Below are positions 1 to 7,198 of a DNA stretch of 32,257 nt, in pieces. Positions within the stretch are counted from its first letter, which is position 1. Each line of letters starts with the position of its first letter. The stretch covers positions 1 to 32,257 of the forward strand of contig CBDBJK010000022.1 in NCBI GenBank assembly GCA_965206395.1. The letters are read 5' to 3'. Origin of the DNA: CBDBJK01 sp965206395. Lineage in GTDB: Bacteria > Chloroflexota > Dehalococcoidia > Lucifugimonadales > CATOSD01. A model generated the notes under the pieces. That model searched no databases. It was not told where the DNA came from and was given only the letters and a program-made list of their open reading frames with translations. Position numbers and translations under genes: made by a program.

Positions 1-284
1 CATGATCACCTGGTTGCATTAACCTATTCCCCCCGGGCTGTATACAAGCATGTTGTCCCATACACACCTTTATGAAGGGCTAAACGATATGCCCCCTTAC
101 CTGTATGGGTCATCGCCGTTGGAAGAGGATAAGAACTGAGGCTAGCTATCTCGCCTTTCACAAGCTCTGGTATGACTTGGCCTCTACCTGAATTCCACTC
201 AGCCACCTTTTTAATCAATTGTGTTGGCAAGGACCATTTAAGTTTACCTAAAACCAGAAAACTTGGATTTCTGTCTAGATTTCT
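1..284. other. No recognised gene (left edge)
   Basis: This stretch holds one open minus-strand frame (24-230, 68 codons) that resembles no family I know and has no clear ribosome-binding site. I see no RNA gene, strong terminator or repeat. It may be decayed sequence, in keeping with the gene fragment that follows and the IS insertion nearby. Confidence 0.4.
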
Positions 285-365
285 ATGGCGCGCATGACCA
301 TCAAAGAAGCTGCGCAGCGACTAGGTGTAGTTGATCGCACCATAAGAAGCCGCTTACACAAATGA
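285..365 (+). pseudogene. Excisionase/MerR-like helix-turn-helix fragment
   Basis: A 26-codon frame starts at ATG 285 and stops at TGA 363. It encodes MTIKEAAQRLGV followed by DRTIRSRLHK, the usual pattern of an HTH_17/excisionase-type DNA-binding helix-turn-helix (alanine pair, LGV turn, recognition helix with T-I-R). Such domains normally continue with a Gly-Leu turn and a beta wing, and here the frame ends directly after the recognition helix, with more stops beyond. I read it as a truncated remnant of a DNA-binding protein. A very small functional HTH peptide cannot be ruled out, but no obvious Shine-Dalgarno site precedes it. Confidence 0.4.
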
Positions 366-400
366 GACCACTGAATCATTAGTAAGGCAGGGTATGAACC

Positions 401-1105
401 ATGACAACTGAAGAACAAACTACGGCGGGCTTGGCTGCAATCGGCAACATCCTGGCGGTGGACGACGAGGAATCCATCCGCAGCATGCTTTTTGACCTTC
501 TCACCGATCTAGGACACCAGGTTACCGTGGCTGTGGACGGGCAAGATGCCCTGGACACCCTCAAGGAACAACAATTCGACCTGATCATCTCTGACATGCT
601 CATGCCCCGTCTCAATGGCATCGAGCTGCTTCAGGCATCCCTTCGCATGTATCCTCAATGCCCCGTGGTCATGATCACTGGAGCCCCATCAGTGGACACT
701 GTGGTGAAACTGATAAAACTGGGTGCCACCGACTACCTCATCAAGCCCTTTAGCCTGGAGATGATGGCGGCCACAATTACCAAGGCCTTGCTCATGAAGA
801 GACTCCGAGGCGACACTCCCCAGCAGGCACCGACAGGGTCGGATAGCTCAATTGATGGGGCATCGAAGGCATGGGATTATGACCAGTTCCACAGACTGCT
901 TGAGGGGGAGATTGGGAGATCAGAGCTGAGAGACCACAGCTTCAGTTTGCTGGTGATAGAAATAGAAGAGCTTGAGAGGCGCGCTGGAGAGGGAGGAGAG
1001 CGCAGTGGAGGAGAGCTTGGTGAGAAGTTCACAGAGATACTCACAGAGCAGTCCCGACCTGGTGACATCATTGGACGCTTGAGAGAGCATGAATGGGGGA
1101 TGTAA
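401..1105 (+). CDS. Response regulator, 3' end truncated by IS insertion
   Basis: Residues 16-130 form a CheY-like receiver: acidic pair D21/D22, phospho-acceptor D65 in the LIISDMLMP strand, T93 and K115 followed by Pro. After a linker, residues about 155-234 resemble the beginning of a degenerate GGDEF-like domain (an FSLLVIEIEELE strand, then RPGDIIGRL, the part that normally precedes the GGDEF loop). The frame stops at TAA 1103-1105, and these bases are the terminal bases of the adjacent IS3 element, so the original protein was longer. No matching continuation is visible beyond the IS. The receiver should still fold; any output function is probably lost. A partner histidine kinase is not in the window. 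Confidence 0.8.
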   Translation: MTTEEQTTAGLAAIGNILAVDDEESIRSMLFDLLTDLGHQVTVAVDGQDALDTLKEQQFDLIISDMLMPRLNGIELLQASLRMYPQCPVVMITGAPSVDTVVKLIKLGATDYLIKPFSLEMMAATITKALLMKRLRGDTPQQAPTGSDSSIDGASKAWDYDQFHRLLEGEIGRSELRDHSFSLLVIEIEELERRAGEGGERSGGELGEKFTEILTEQSRPGDIIGRLREHEWGM

Positions 1106-1119
1106 GGTGGACCCCATTA

Positions 1120-2055
1120 TTAAGACAGCACGAGGGCTAAATTAAGAGAGTCTCCCACCCCTGCGCTAGGTTTCACCAAGCCCGATGGCAGCCCTGCTTC
1201 TTCAGCTGCTGCTCCCCTTTCTTCCTGGCCATGTTGGTACACCTCTGCTGGGGTCCGGTAGCCCAAAGCCTGGTGAGGCCTCTGCCGGTTGTAGAACTCC
1301 AGGTAGGCATTGATCCCAGTTCGGGCCTCGGCGACGGTCTGGTAAGCTTTCAGATACACCTCCTCGTACTTGATGCTCCGCCACAGCCGCTCCACGAAGA
1401 TGTTGTCCAGGTACCTACCCTTACCATCCATGCTGACCTGGACCCTCTGCTCCTGCAACGTCTGGGTAAAGGCCTCACTGGTGAACTGACTCCCCTGGTC
1501 GGTGTTGAATATCTCCGGTCGTCCCTTACCCAGGGCTTCCTCCAACGCCGCCACGCAGAAGCTGGTGTCCATGGTGTTGGAGAGCTTCCAGGCCAGCACG
1601 TGCCGGCTGTGCCAGTCCATGATGGCCACCAGGTACAGGAAGCCCTTCGCCATGGGGATGTAGGTGATGTCCGCGGCCCAGACCTGGTCGACCCGATTAA
1701 CCTCCACTCCCTTCAGCAGATAGGGAAAGATCCGGTGTCCCGGCGCTGGTTTGCTGGTGTTGGGACGCCGGTAGATGGCTTCCAGACCCATCAACCGCAT
1801 CAGCCTTCGAACCCTTTTTCGGCTCACCAGATAGCCCTGTTGCAGCAGCCAGGCCTTCATCTTCCTGGAGCCGTAGAAGGGGGTCTTCAAATACTGACGG
1901 TCCATCAGGGCCATCAACTCCAGGTCTTCTGCCCTGGTCGGTACCGGCCGGTAGTACACCGAGGCCCGGCTGACGTCCAGCAGGATACATTGACGCACCA
2001 AAGACAGCTGCTGGTGGTCTCGGTCTATCATGGCTCGCCGTATGCTGCGACTCAT
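1120..2055 (-). CDS. IS3-family transposase OrfB (DDE integrase core), copy 1
   Basis: This 311-residue protein begins with an HTH_21-type region (about residues 15-75, RASVYYRP and FYGSRKMKAWL) and continues as an rve integrase core. The DDE residues lie in WAADITYIP, NTDQGSQFTS and DNIFVERLWRSIKYEE, with the DD(35)E spacing of IS3 transposases. The C-terminal motif YNRQRPHQALGYRTPAEVY is typical of the family. The ATG overlaps the orfA stop as ATGA, so translation could be coupled by reinitiation; a T6 run just upstream in orfA could also serve as a frameshift site for an OrfAB fusion. The frame is intact, so the element may be active. Confidence 0.95.
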   Translation of the reverse strand: MSRSIRRAMIDRDHQQLSLVRQCILLDVSRASVYYRPVPTRAEDLELMALMDRQYLKTPFYGSRKMKAWLLQQGYLVSRKRVRRLMRLMGLEAIYRRPNTSKPAPGHRIFPYLLKGVEVNRVDQVWAADITYIPMAKGFLYLVAIMDWHSRHVLAWKLSNTMDTSFCVAALEEALGKGRPEIFNTDQGSQFTSEAFTQTLQEQRVQVSMDGKGRYLDNIFVERLWRSIKYEEVYLKAYQTVAEARTGINAYLEFYNRQRPHQALGYRTPAEVYQHGQEERGAAAEEAGLPSGLVKPSAGVGDSLNLALVLS

Positions 2056-2351
2056 AGACCGGACCTTTCCGACAAAAAATCGCGTTCCACCTTCAGCTGG
2101 CCGATGTGCCGGTAGAGGTGGTTAATCTGAGCTTCCTTGGCTTTCTCCTGGGATTTCTGATTGGTGGCAAATAGCTCCGGGGCTCCTTCCACCAGGGCCC
2201 TTTTCCAGGCGTGAATCTGACTGGGATGGACCTCAAATCGGCTGGCCAGCTGGGCGATGGTCTCTTCCCCCGCAAGGGCGGCCAGGGCCACCTTGGCCTT
2301 GAACGCCGGACTGTGCTTATTCCTCGTCTGCTTCATGTCCTGCTCCTTCAC
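2052..2351 (-). CDS. IS3-family OrfA (helix-turn-helix), copy 1
   Basis: A 99-residue HTH_Tnp_1 protein. The sequence SPAFKAKVALAAL then TIAQLASRFEVHPSQIHAWK is the standard IS3 OrfA DNA-binding domain, which recognises the element's terminal repeats. A leucine-zipper-like helix (about residues 72-95) would mediate multimerisation with OrfB. The stop overlaps the orfB ATG by four bases. An alternative start is the second Met (MKQTRNKHS). Confidence 0.92.
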   Translation of the reverse strand: MKEQDMKQTRNKHSPAFKAKVALAALAGEETIAQLASRFEVHPSQIHAWKRALVEGAPELFATNQKSQEKAKEAQINHLYRHIGQLKVERDFLSERSGL

Positions 2352-2514
2352 GTCGGTTAGTTGCCGGTTATTTTAGGAGCTGGACTCTCTCTTAGCCAGT
2401 TGTCTAGTTTTTGGGTACCACCTCAGTAGTCGCGGTAGTCCACAAAGAAGATGATTCATTCATAGCGACATCCTATACGACCAGCAGGAGGCCTAGAGTC
2501 CAGGGGAGAGAGAT

Positions 2515-2751
2515 ATGAACTACAAGGCAATAAGCGTGTGGTGGGACGGAGAAGGTGACTTTCTGTCTGTCACGTTGGCAGAAGGAGAAGGCAATATGGT
2601 GCCGACCAAAGATGGCCGAGCTATGGTTAAGATTGACGACGAGGGCAACATCCTGGGGTTTCACGTTCTTGGCGTTACCAAGACGACTAACCAGAAGCCT
2701 TTCAGAATTGATCTTGTTCCTGCAGAATTGGCTGAGTCCGTAGAAGAGTAG
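2515..2751 (+). CDS. DUF2283 family small protein
   Basis: A 78-residue protein with the DUF2283 pattern: an early YxxxxxWWDGEGDFLSV strand (the family's tyrosine, D-x-E/D-D and L-x-V positions), a central acidic segment, then VKIDDEGNILGFHVLG, matching the usual D-x-G-x-(I/V)-x-G-(I/F)-E/H-(I/V)-L signature. Function is unknown; many members lie near toxin-antitoxin or mobile genes. GGGGAGAGAG lies just before the ATG. The next gene begins seven bases downstream, so the two are probably co-transcribed. Confidence 0.75.
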   Translation: MNYKAISVWWDGEGDFLSVTLAEGEGNMVPTKDGRAMVKIDDEGNILGFHVLGVTKTTNQKPFRIDLVPAELAESVEE

Positions 2752-2757
2752 AAAATA

Positions 2758-3174
2758 ATGACTATGACAAACGATGAGGTAAACGCATTCTTGAAGCGAC
2801 CGCTGGTAGCGGTGCTTGGAACGATTGACGCGGCGGGCAGGCCGCGCTCTGTGCCCATATGGTTTCATTGGGAGGACGGGGCGGCCTATATGTTCACGGG
2901 TCGTAGTACGCTGAAGTGGCGCAATCTGGAACGCAACCCGCACGCGTCGCTCTGCGTAGACTGGCGAGAGCCGCCGTATGCCTCGGTCATCATGGATGGG
3001 CCTGTGACAGAGGCGGACAAACCGCTATACGACCTAGTGCTTTCGATGGCGCTGCGATACTACGGCGAGGAGAAAGGACGCCCTTTCGCGGAGGATTACC
3101 GCAACAACCCCTCAAACGTCGTTGCCTTCATGCTGACGCCACGCCACATCGCTTCATTCGTCAGCGATTCTTAG
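2758..3174 (+). CDS. Pyridoxamine 5'-phosphate oxidase-like (FMN/F420 split-barrel) protein
   Basis: A 138-residue split beta-barrel protein. LVAVLGTIDAAGRPRSVPIW is the family's first strand pair, followed by MFTGRSTLKWRNLERNP, where the K-x-x-N-L-x-x-N-P element contributes to cofactor phosphate binding, and then VCVDWR-like and VIMDGPVTE strands. Members use FMN or F420 for oxidoreductase reactions, often on unknown substrates. The length fits single-domain members. It follows the DUF2283 gene by six bases. Its 3' end overlaps the convergent DUF433 gene by 14 bases. Cofactor choice cannot be settled by eye. Confidence 0.82.
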   Translation: MTMTNDEVNAFLKRPLVAVLGTIDAAGRPRSVPIWFHWEDGAAYMFTGRSTLKWRNLERNPHASLCVDWREPPYASVIMDGPVTEADKPLYDLVLSMALRYYGEEKGRPFAEDYRNNPSNVVAFMLTPRHIASFVSDS

Positions 3175-3457
3175 ATGTTGTCAGTCTGTTCCGGTTGCGG
3201 AGTATGTGTCCGTTAACCTCTTCTTGATGATCGGCGTAGTAGCTTAAAGCGTCGAAGACCGCTGATAGAGTCAGGTGAGGCAATCTTGTGGGAATTTCCT
3301 CGGGAGCGATGCCCATACGCCATAGCTCGACAATAGCCCGAACTGGCGTACGAGTATCTTTTACGATAGGTTCACCCTTGAGGATGCGCTCGTTTTTGAC
3401 TATGTAACAGTGCTCTGTTTCAGTAACCAATGGTTTTTCTCCGCTAATCGCGCGCAT
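3161..3457 (-). CDS. DUF433 family protein (VapB-like antitoxin fold)
   Basis: This 98-residue protein carries the DUF433 core: ILKGEPIVKDTRTPVRAIVELW, where the G-x-P-x-(I/V)-x-(G/D)-T-R-(T/I)-P-V motif is diagnostic, then MGIAPEEIPTRLPHLTLSAVFDALSYYADH. DUF433 proteins are HTH-like and commonly act as antitoxins paired with a DUF5615/PIN-type toxin. No such toxin is adjacent here. The first ATG lies inside the end of ftsY (14-base overlap); a later start is possible because the conserved region only begins near residue 20. Confidence 0.78.
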   Translation of the reverse strand: MRAISGEKPLVTETEHCYIVKNERILKGEPIVKDTRTPVRAIVELWRMGIAPEEIPTRLPHLTLSAVFDALSYYADHQEEVNGHILRNRNRLTTSKNR

Positions 3458-4403
3458 TTGTGGCGAACAGGCTTTCGACGAACTCGCTGGGGTCGAACGA
3501 GGCGATGTCGTCGGGCTGTTCGCCCGTGCCTATGTACAGGACGGGTAGCTTTAGCTCGTCGGTGATGGCGAGGACGATGCCCCCTTTGGCGGTTCCGTCG
3601 AGCTTGGCGAGGAAAACACCGTCGCACTTGACGGCGCTCACGAAGGAGCGAGCCTGAAAGAGGCCGTTCTGACCGGTAGTCGCGTCCAACGCCAGCAGCA
3701 CTCGCTGAGATTCGCCGCCCTGTCGGGAAAGCACGCGCTGAATCTTCTTTAGCTCCTCCATCAGGTTGAGCTTGGTGTGCAGGCGGCCCGCAGTGTCGAT
3801 GATAACTACGTCTGCGTTGCGGGACTTTGCCGCGTGAAGCGTGTCGAAGGCCACCGAACCAGGGTCCGCCCCGGACTGGTGCGCGATGACATCTACCTCA
3901 AGGCGGCTTCCCCATGCCTGTAGTTGTTCTATGGCGGCGGCCCTGAATGTGTCGGCTGCGCCCAGCACCACGCTTTTGCCCTCTTCTTTGAACATCTGTG
4001 TCAGCTTTGCGATGCTGGTGGTTTTGCCAACTCCGTTTACGCCGACCACTAGCAGGATGAGTGGAAGCTCTTCCACTTCGAAAAGATCGTCTGCTTTATC
4101 AACTTCCAGGATGGACACCATTTCACGCTTCAAGGCTTCCAGAGCGTCGTCAGGCTGGGTGATGTGATCCTCTCGGATTCGCTCTCTCAAATGGTCGAGT
4201 ATCTTGTGAGTGGTGACAACGCCTACGTCTGCTGAAATGAGCAGTTCCTCCAACTCGTCCCACAACTCGTCATCGATGTGCGAGCGTTGAAACAGAGTGG
4301 TCATTCGGCCAAACCACGTCTGGCGGGTTTTCTTGACCGCCTGCTCTGTCTTTTCCTTATCTTTCTCTTTGTCTTGCCGTAGAAATCTTCTTAGCACAGG
4401 CAC
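3444..4403 (-). CDS. ftsY: Signal recognition particle receptor FtsY
   Basis: A 319-residue SRP receptor GTPase that docks SRP-ribosome complexes at the membrane for co-translational insertion. The four-helix N domain spans about residues 28-100 and the G domain follows: P-loop GVNGVGKT (121-128), DTFRAAA (151-157), DTAGR (203-207) and AKLDGTAKGG (266-275), where the canonical TKLD threonine is Ala. The closing GTGEQPDD and FDPSEFVESLF segments are typical. The acidic A domain of E. coli FtsY is absent and a short basic Lys/Glu-rich N-terminus replaces it, as in many non-proteobacteria. GTG start. ftsY is the only clear core housekeeping gene in the window. Confidence 0.97.
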   Translation of the reverse strand: MPVLRRFLRQDKEKDKEKTEQAVKKTRQTWFGRMTTLFQRSHIDDELWDELEELLISADVGVVTTHKILDHLRERIREDHITQPDDALEALKREMVSILEVDKADDLFEVEELPLILLVVGVNGVGKTTSIAKLTQMFKEEGKSVVLGAADTFRAAAIEQLQAWGSRLEVDVIAHQSGADPGSVAFDTLHAAKSRNADVVIIDTAGRLHTKLNLMEELKKIQRVLSRQGGESQRVLLALDATTGQNGLFQARSFVSAVKCDGVFLAKLDGTAKGGIVLAITDELKLPVLYIGTGEQPDDIASFDPSEFVESLFATNARD

Positions 4404-4457
4404 ATCCCGCAGTAGTATGATTATTGACGGTTGTTAGTAGATGGCGCCGTTTCGCCG

Positions 4458-4856
4458 TTAGCCCATCCCACCTACGCGCTCAGGGGCAACCTTAACGATG
4501 AGACGCTGTTCGCCCGGGCTGCGGTTGGGATAGCTGTCCAATCCAAGGTATTTCTTCGCCAGGCCGTCGATGTGGTCGTCCGCGCCTTCCGCTGTAATCT
4601 CGACGACACGTCCGCGCACGGTCAATTGTTCAAACATGTTATCTGCGTGGGTAACTACAATCGCGACGCGAGGGTCTCTTCGCATGTTATCTGTCTTCAG
4701 GCGTCCTTCCGCTGTATTGAAAACAACGTTTTTCCCGTCGGAATCTATCCAGACGACGCTTGCCTGAGGCGAGCCATCCGGCATAATCGTTACGATGGTA
4801 GCTATGTTTTTACCTTCCCTTAGGAGTTTGAGCGCGCTTTCGTTTAGTTCTGCCAT
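4458..4856 (-). CDS. PPOX-class F420-dependent oxidoreductase-like protein
   Basis: About 132 residues of split-barrel fold: NIATIVTIMPDGSPQASVVW, then VVFNTAEGRLKTDNMRRDPRVAIVV (the K-x-x-N-x-x-R-D-P motif typical of the TIGR03618-type F420 group), and LTVRGRVVEITAEGADDHIDGLAKKYLG. The closest functional relatives are F420H2-dependent reductases. I place the start at the second ATG (4856) because GGAGGG lies four bases before it; the first ATG (4868) overlaps that Shine-Dalgarno sequence. It lies upstream of ftsY on the same strand with a 54-base gap. Confidence 0.85.
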   Translation of the reverse strand: MAELNESALKLLREGKNIATIVTIMPDGSPQASVVWIDSDGKNVVFNTAEGRLKTDNMRRDPRVAIVVTHADNMFEQLTVRGRVVEITAEGADDHIDGLAKKYLGLDSYPNRSPGEQRLIVKVAPERVGGMG

Positions 4857-4970
4857 CTTGCCCTCCATGAAATATGAAATTTTAGGGTCGTCTCAAAATA
4901 GCGGCGAGGCGTAACCTTGATATTTAGAGATTAGCATGACCGCTTTTAGGTAACAAGTCCCTGAATAGAA

Positions 4971-5000
4971 AGAGGCGCTCCGATACATCGGAGCGCCTCT
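4971..5000 (-). terminator. Perfect hairpin, probable terminator
   Basis: The arms AGAGGCGCTCCGA and TCGGAGCGCCTCT form a 13-bp perfect stem around a 4-base loop. Read on the minus strand it is followed by TTCTATTCAG, a moderately T-rich tail. It lies about 105 bases downstream of the minus-strand small ORF at 5105-5269, which it probably terminates. A related hairpin with a similar tail occurs at 17901-17923. The lack of a pure U-tract keeps confidence moderate. Confidence 0.55.
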
Positions 5001-5104
5001 AGATGAAGTTATCGTCACGTGCAGATTGGTAGGGAATGGCGTTGACCTCTTTTAAGGAATCAGCGTCACGCTGCCTTTCTTGAACGCCGTGCGTCCTTAA
5101 TCCT

Positions 5105-5269
5105 TTAAAAAAAGCCGGACTCGCGCTTGAGGAAGATGCTGTAGTCGCGCCTTGCCTCGTCCGCGCTAGGTGCACCTAGCCGTCCACCACGCTGGACGTT
5201 ATTGAGATACAGCTCAAAGCTGCTGGGGTCGTTCAGGTGGCGAATGGAGTTGATGAATTTGTGAAGCAT
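5105..5269 (-). CDS. Small hypothetical protein, 54 residues
   Basis: An ATG at 5269 preceded by AAGGAGAAAACA (a strong Shine-Dalgarno site at normal spacing) opens a 54-codon frame ending at TAA 5105. The protein starts MLHKFINSIRHLNDPSSFEL and ends DEARRDYSIFLKRESGFF. It is basic and amphipathic, without a membrane segment or cysteines. I do not recognise a family. The good ribosome-binding site and the hairpin terminator downstream support a real gene. The IS5-family element at 5327 lies just upstream and may have separated it from its native promoter. Confidence 0.55.
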   Translation of the reverse strand: MLHKFINSIRHLNDPSSFELYLNNVQRGGRLGAPSADEARRDYSIFLKRESGFF

Positions 5270-5358
5270 TGTTTTCTCCTTAGAAACTGGTCTCCGTTTT
5301 CGGCAGATCAGGCTGAATTTGTTCTAGGTTGTGTTGACATTTGGTGCATAATGGATAC

Positions 5359-6151
5359 ATGTCAACGACTGAATTACGCAATGAACAATGGTCGAAAATC
5401 CTTGAATTTCTGCGCTCATGCCCAGACCTCTACGTTGGAGAGGAGGACGATTGCAGGCGCTACGTCGAGGCCATCCTGTGGATGGCACGAAGTGGTGCTC
5501 CTTGGAGACTGCTGCCTGAGCACTACGGTCACTGGAACAGCGTATATAAGCGCTTCGCACGCTGGTGTGAAAAGGGTGTATGGGAACGAATGCATCAGCA
5601 TTTTGTGCAAGACCCCGATATGGAGCATGTCATCATTGATAGCACTGTGATAGCACTGTGATAGCACTGTGATAGCACTGTGGTTCGCGCTCATCCCTGT
5701 GCTGCTGGAGCCTCCAAAAAAACGGTGGCCAATCGGCCCAAGCTCTTGGCCGGAGCCGAGGCGGGTTCAGTACCAAGATCCACGTGAGCGTGGATGGATT
5801 GGGCAACCCGTTGCGCTTTGAGCTCACAGCAGGTCAACGTCACGACATCACCCAGGCACAGGCATTGATTGCTGATTTCGAAACCGAGCATGTGATTGCT
5901 GATAAGGGATACGATTCGATGGATTTTCTCCAATGCATCCTGGGCAGGGGCGCGTTACCTGTGATTCCACCTCGGTCAAATCGAAAGACGCCACGAGAGT
6001 ATGATGAGTACCTTTACCGAAGCGCCACCTTGTGGAGTGTTTCATCAACAAGATCAAGCACTACCGGCATATCTTCTCTCGCTTTGACAAGCTGTCATCG
6101 CGTTTCCTGGGATTCTTGAACTTCGTCGGTGCTCTCATATGGCTCAGATGA
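5359..6151 (+). pseudogene. IS427-type transposase OrfAB, broken
   Basis: OrfA begins MSTTELRNEQWSKILEFL and carries a DUF4096-like domain (ILWMARSGAPWRLLPEHYG, WERMHQHF) up to the first catalytic Asp in IIDSTV. There an expanded 11-bp repeat (5638-5681) adds 33 bases including TGA and TAG in frame, after which the original frame resumes with VRAHPCAAGA. A run of seven A at 5716-5722 is the expected -1 frameshift site into OrfB (GGFSTKIHVSVDGLGNPLRF, HVIADKGYDS). A second lesion near 6015-6022 shifts the frame again before the C-terminal RHLVECFINKIKHYRHIFSR, which includes the catalytic Glu. The A-run slip is normal for the family; the repeat and the last shift are inactivating. Confidence 0.85.
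5638..5681 (+). repeat. 11-bp tandem repeat, four copies
   Basis: The unit GATAGCACTGT is repeated four times without interruption inside the transposase gene, at the codons of the first DDE aspartate. One copy is expected from the protein family, so three copies (33 bp) are extra. This keeps the downstream frame but inserts stop codons. It looks like slippage. Confidence 0.95.
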
Positions 6152-6265
6152 AATGTCAACACAACCTAGATACACTATTATAAATCGAACATAGCATCAT
6201 GTATAGATATATTATATAATACTTAATATCCAAAATACTGATACTATCTGTGGAGGCAAGATGAT

Positions 6266-7159
6266 ATGGAGCTGCGTGAGCTAAGAAGCTTTTGCACCGC
6301 GGCCAGGCTCCGAAGCATATCCAAGGCAGCGGATTATCTCGAAATTGGACAGCCGACGGTTACAACCCATATCAAGAAGCTAGAGGAGGAGCTTGGGATG
6401 GTGCTGTTCGACAGAATAAAGCGGCCTATCCAGCTTACTCTCGCAGGAGACAGGCTGTCTCAGCTAGCGACGCCCCTTGTGGAGGGCATCGACGCGCTCG
6501 CCGCTCAGACATCTCTGGCCGAGGAGCAAGGCCCCGTCGCCATTGCCTCGACGCCCGACATCATTCCGCATACGCTACTGCAAGTGGTGAGGGTTTATCT
6601 GGCTCAGTACCCTCATGCCCATCTCCGCATTCGCTCCGGCTCTAGGGACGAGGTGATGCAGCACGTGAGAGACGGCGAGGTTGACATGGGCATCGTGCAG
6701 CATGCCGAGAGGAACGACGACCTGGACTTTCAAGGATTGTTTGTGTACGAGCGCGTTCTCATTACTCCCAAAGACCATCCCTTGCTCAATGAGCCTTTGT
6801 GGTCATTAGACCAGTTGGCTCCGTGGCCCTTGATTTTGATGGGTAGAGGGACGCACACCAGGGTTATTATCGAACGAGAGTTCACTCGTAAGGGTCTAGA
6901 TTACGAGATACTGCTCGAATTGGACAGCATGGACATGATCAAGCGCTACGTCGCCCTTGGCATGGGAATATCTATCGGGCCGCGTCTGGCTATCGAGCCT
7001 GAAGACGAACGCGAACTGGGAGTGGTCAGCCTGGCGAACCTGCTGCCGGTAGACCAGGCGGGCATCGTAACCCTGCAGGGCAAGACCATGTCCACACCGA
7101 CTCAGCATTTCATCGCGGCGATGAAGAACACGCTTGCCCCCGCAGCCTCCAGGCGGTGA
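6266..7159 (+). CDS. LysR-family transcriptional regulator
   Basis: A 297-residue LTTR. The N-terminal winged HTH spans residues 1-60 (LRSFCTAARLRSISKAADYL, GQPTVTTHIKKLEEELG, LFDR), followed by a linker helix and a periplasmic-binding-protein-like effector domain (about 90-290). GGAGG lies nine bases before the ATG. The preceding 95 bases are very AT-rich with several TATA-like hexamers, so the promoter and probably an autoregulatory site lie there. LysR regulators usually control a divergent or adjacent operon. Here both neighbours are IS elements, so its original target is unclear; the catabolic block at 9.7 kb is a candidate. The effector is unknown. Confidence 0.93.
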   Translation: MELRELRSFCTAARLRSISKAADYLEIGQPTVTTHIKKLEEELGMVLFDRIKRPIQLTLAGDRLSQLATPLVEGIDALAAQTSLAEEQGPVAIASTPDIIPHTLLQVVRVYLAQYPHAHLRIRSGSRDEVMQHVRDGEVDMGIVQHAERNDDLDFQGLFVYERVLITPKDHPLLNEPLWSLDQLAPWPLILMGRGTHTRVIIEREFTRKGLDYEILLELDSMDMIKRYVALGMGISIGPRLAIEPEDERELGVVSLANLLPVDQAGIVTLQGKTMSTPTQHFIAAMKNTLAPAASRR

Positions 7160-7198
7160 CTGCCTATGCCCCCTTGCATCCACTTCAAAACGTACTAG

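Larger units (their letters stand above)
1103..2425 (-). mobile_element. IS3-family insertion sequence, copy 1
   Basis: A 1,323-bp element with orfA and orfB on the minus strand. The ends form imperfect inverted repeats: the left end begins TAAGGTGGACCCC, and the right end read on the opposite strand begins TGAGGTGGTACCC, about 16 of 24 positions matching. A second copy at 27063-28385 looks identical by eye and encodes identical proteins. The bases flanking this copy (ATG on the left, GTA on the right) do not form a direct repeat, unlike copy 2, so one flank has probably been rearranged since insertion. The insertion ends the response regulator frame. Confidence 0.9.
5327..6166 (+). mobile_element. 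IS5-family (IS427-type) insertion sequence, degenerate
   Basis: An approximately 840-bp element with 16-bp perfect terminal inverted repeats (GGTTGTGTTGACATTT at the left end and its complement at the right end). TA, or CTA/TAG extending it, flanks both sides, in keeping with the short TA-type target duplication of the IS427 group. The single transposase region is split over two frames with extra lesions (see the pseudogene entry), so this copy should be able to move only in trans. Confidence 0.85.

Noticed and set aside
1231..2115. A 294-codon plus-strand open frame through the IS3 element (and again at 27191-28075)
   Set aside because: It is antisense to the intact transposase genes and has no family features; its length reflects the GC pattern of the opposite frame.
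5716..5722. The A7 run in the IS427-type transposase as a damaging frameshift
   Set aside because: Split OrfA/OrfB frames joined by slippage on an A-run are normal for this IS group; only the repeat expansion and the later shift were counted as lesions.
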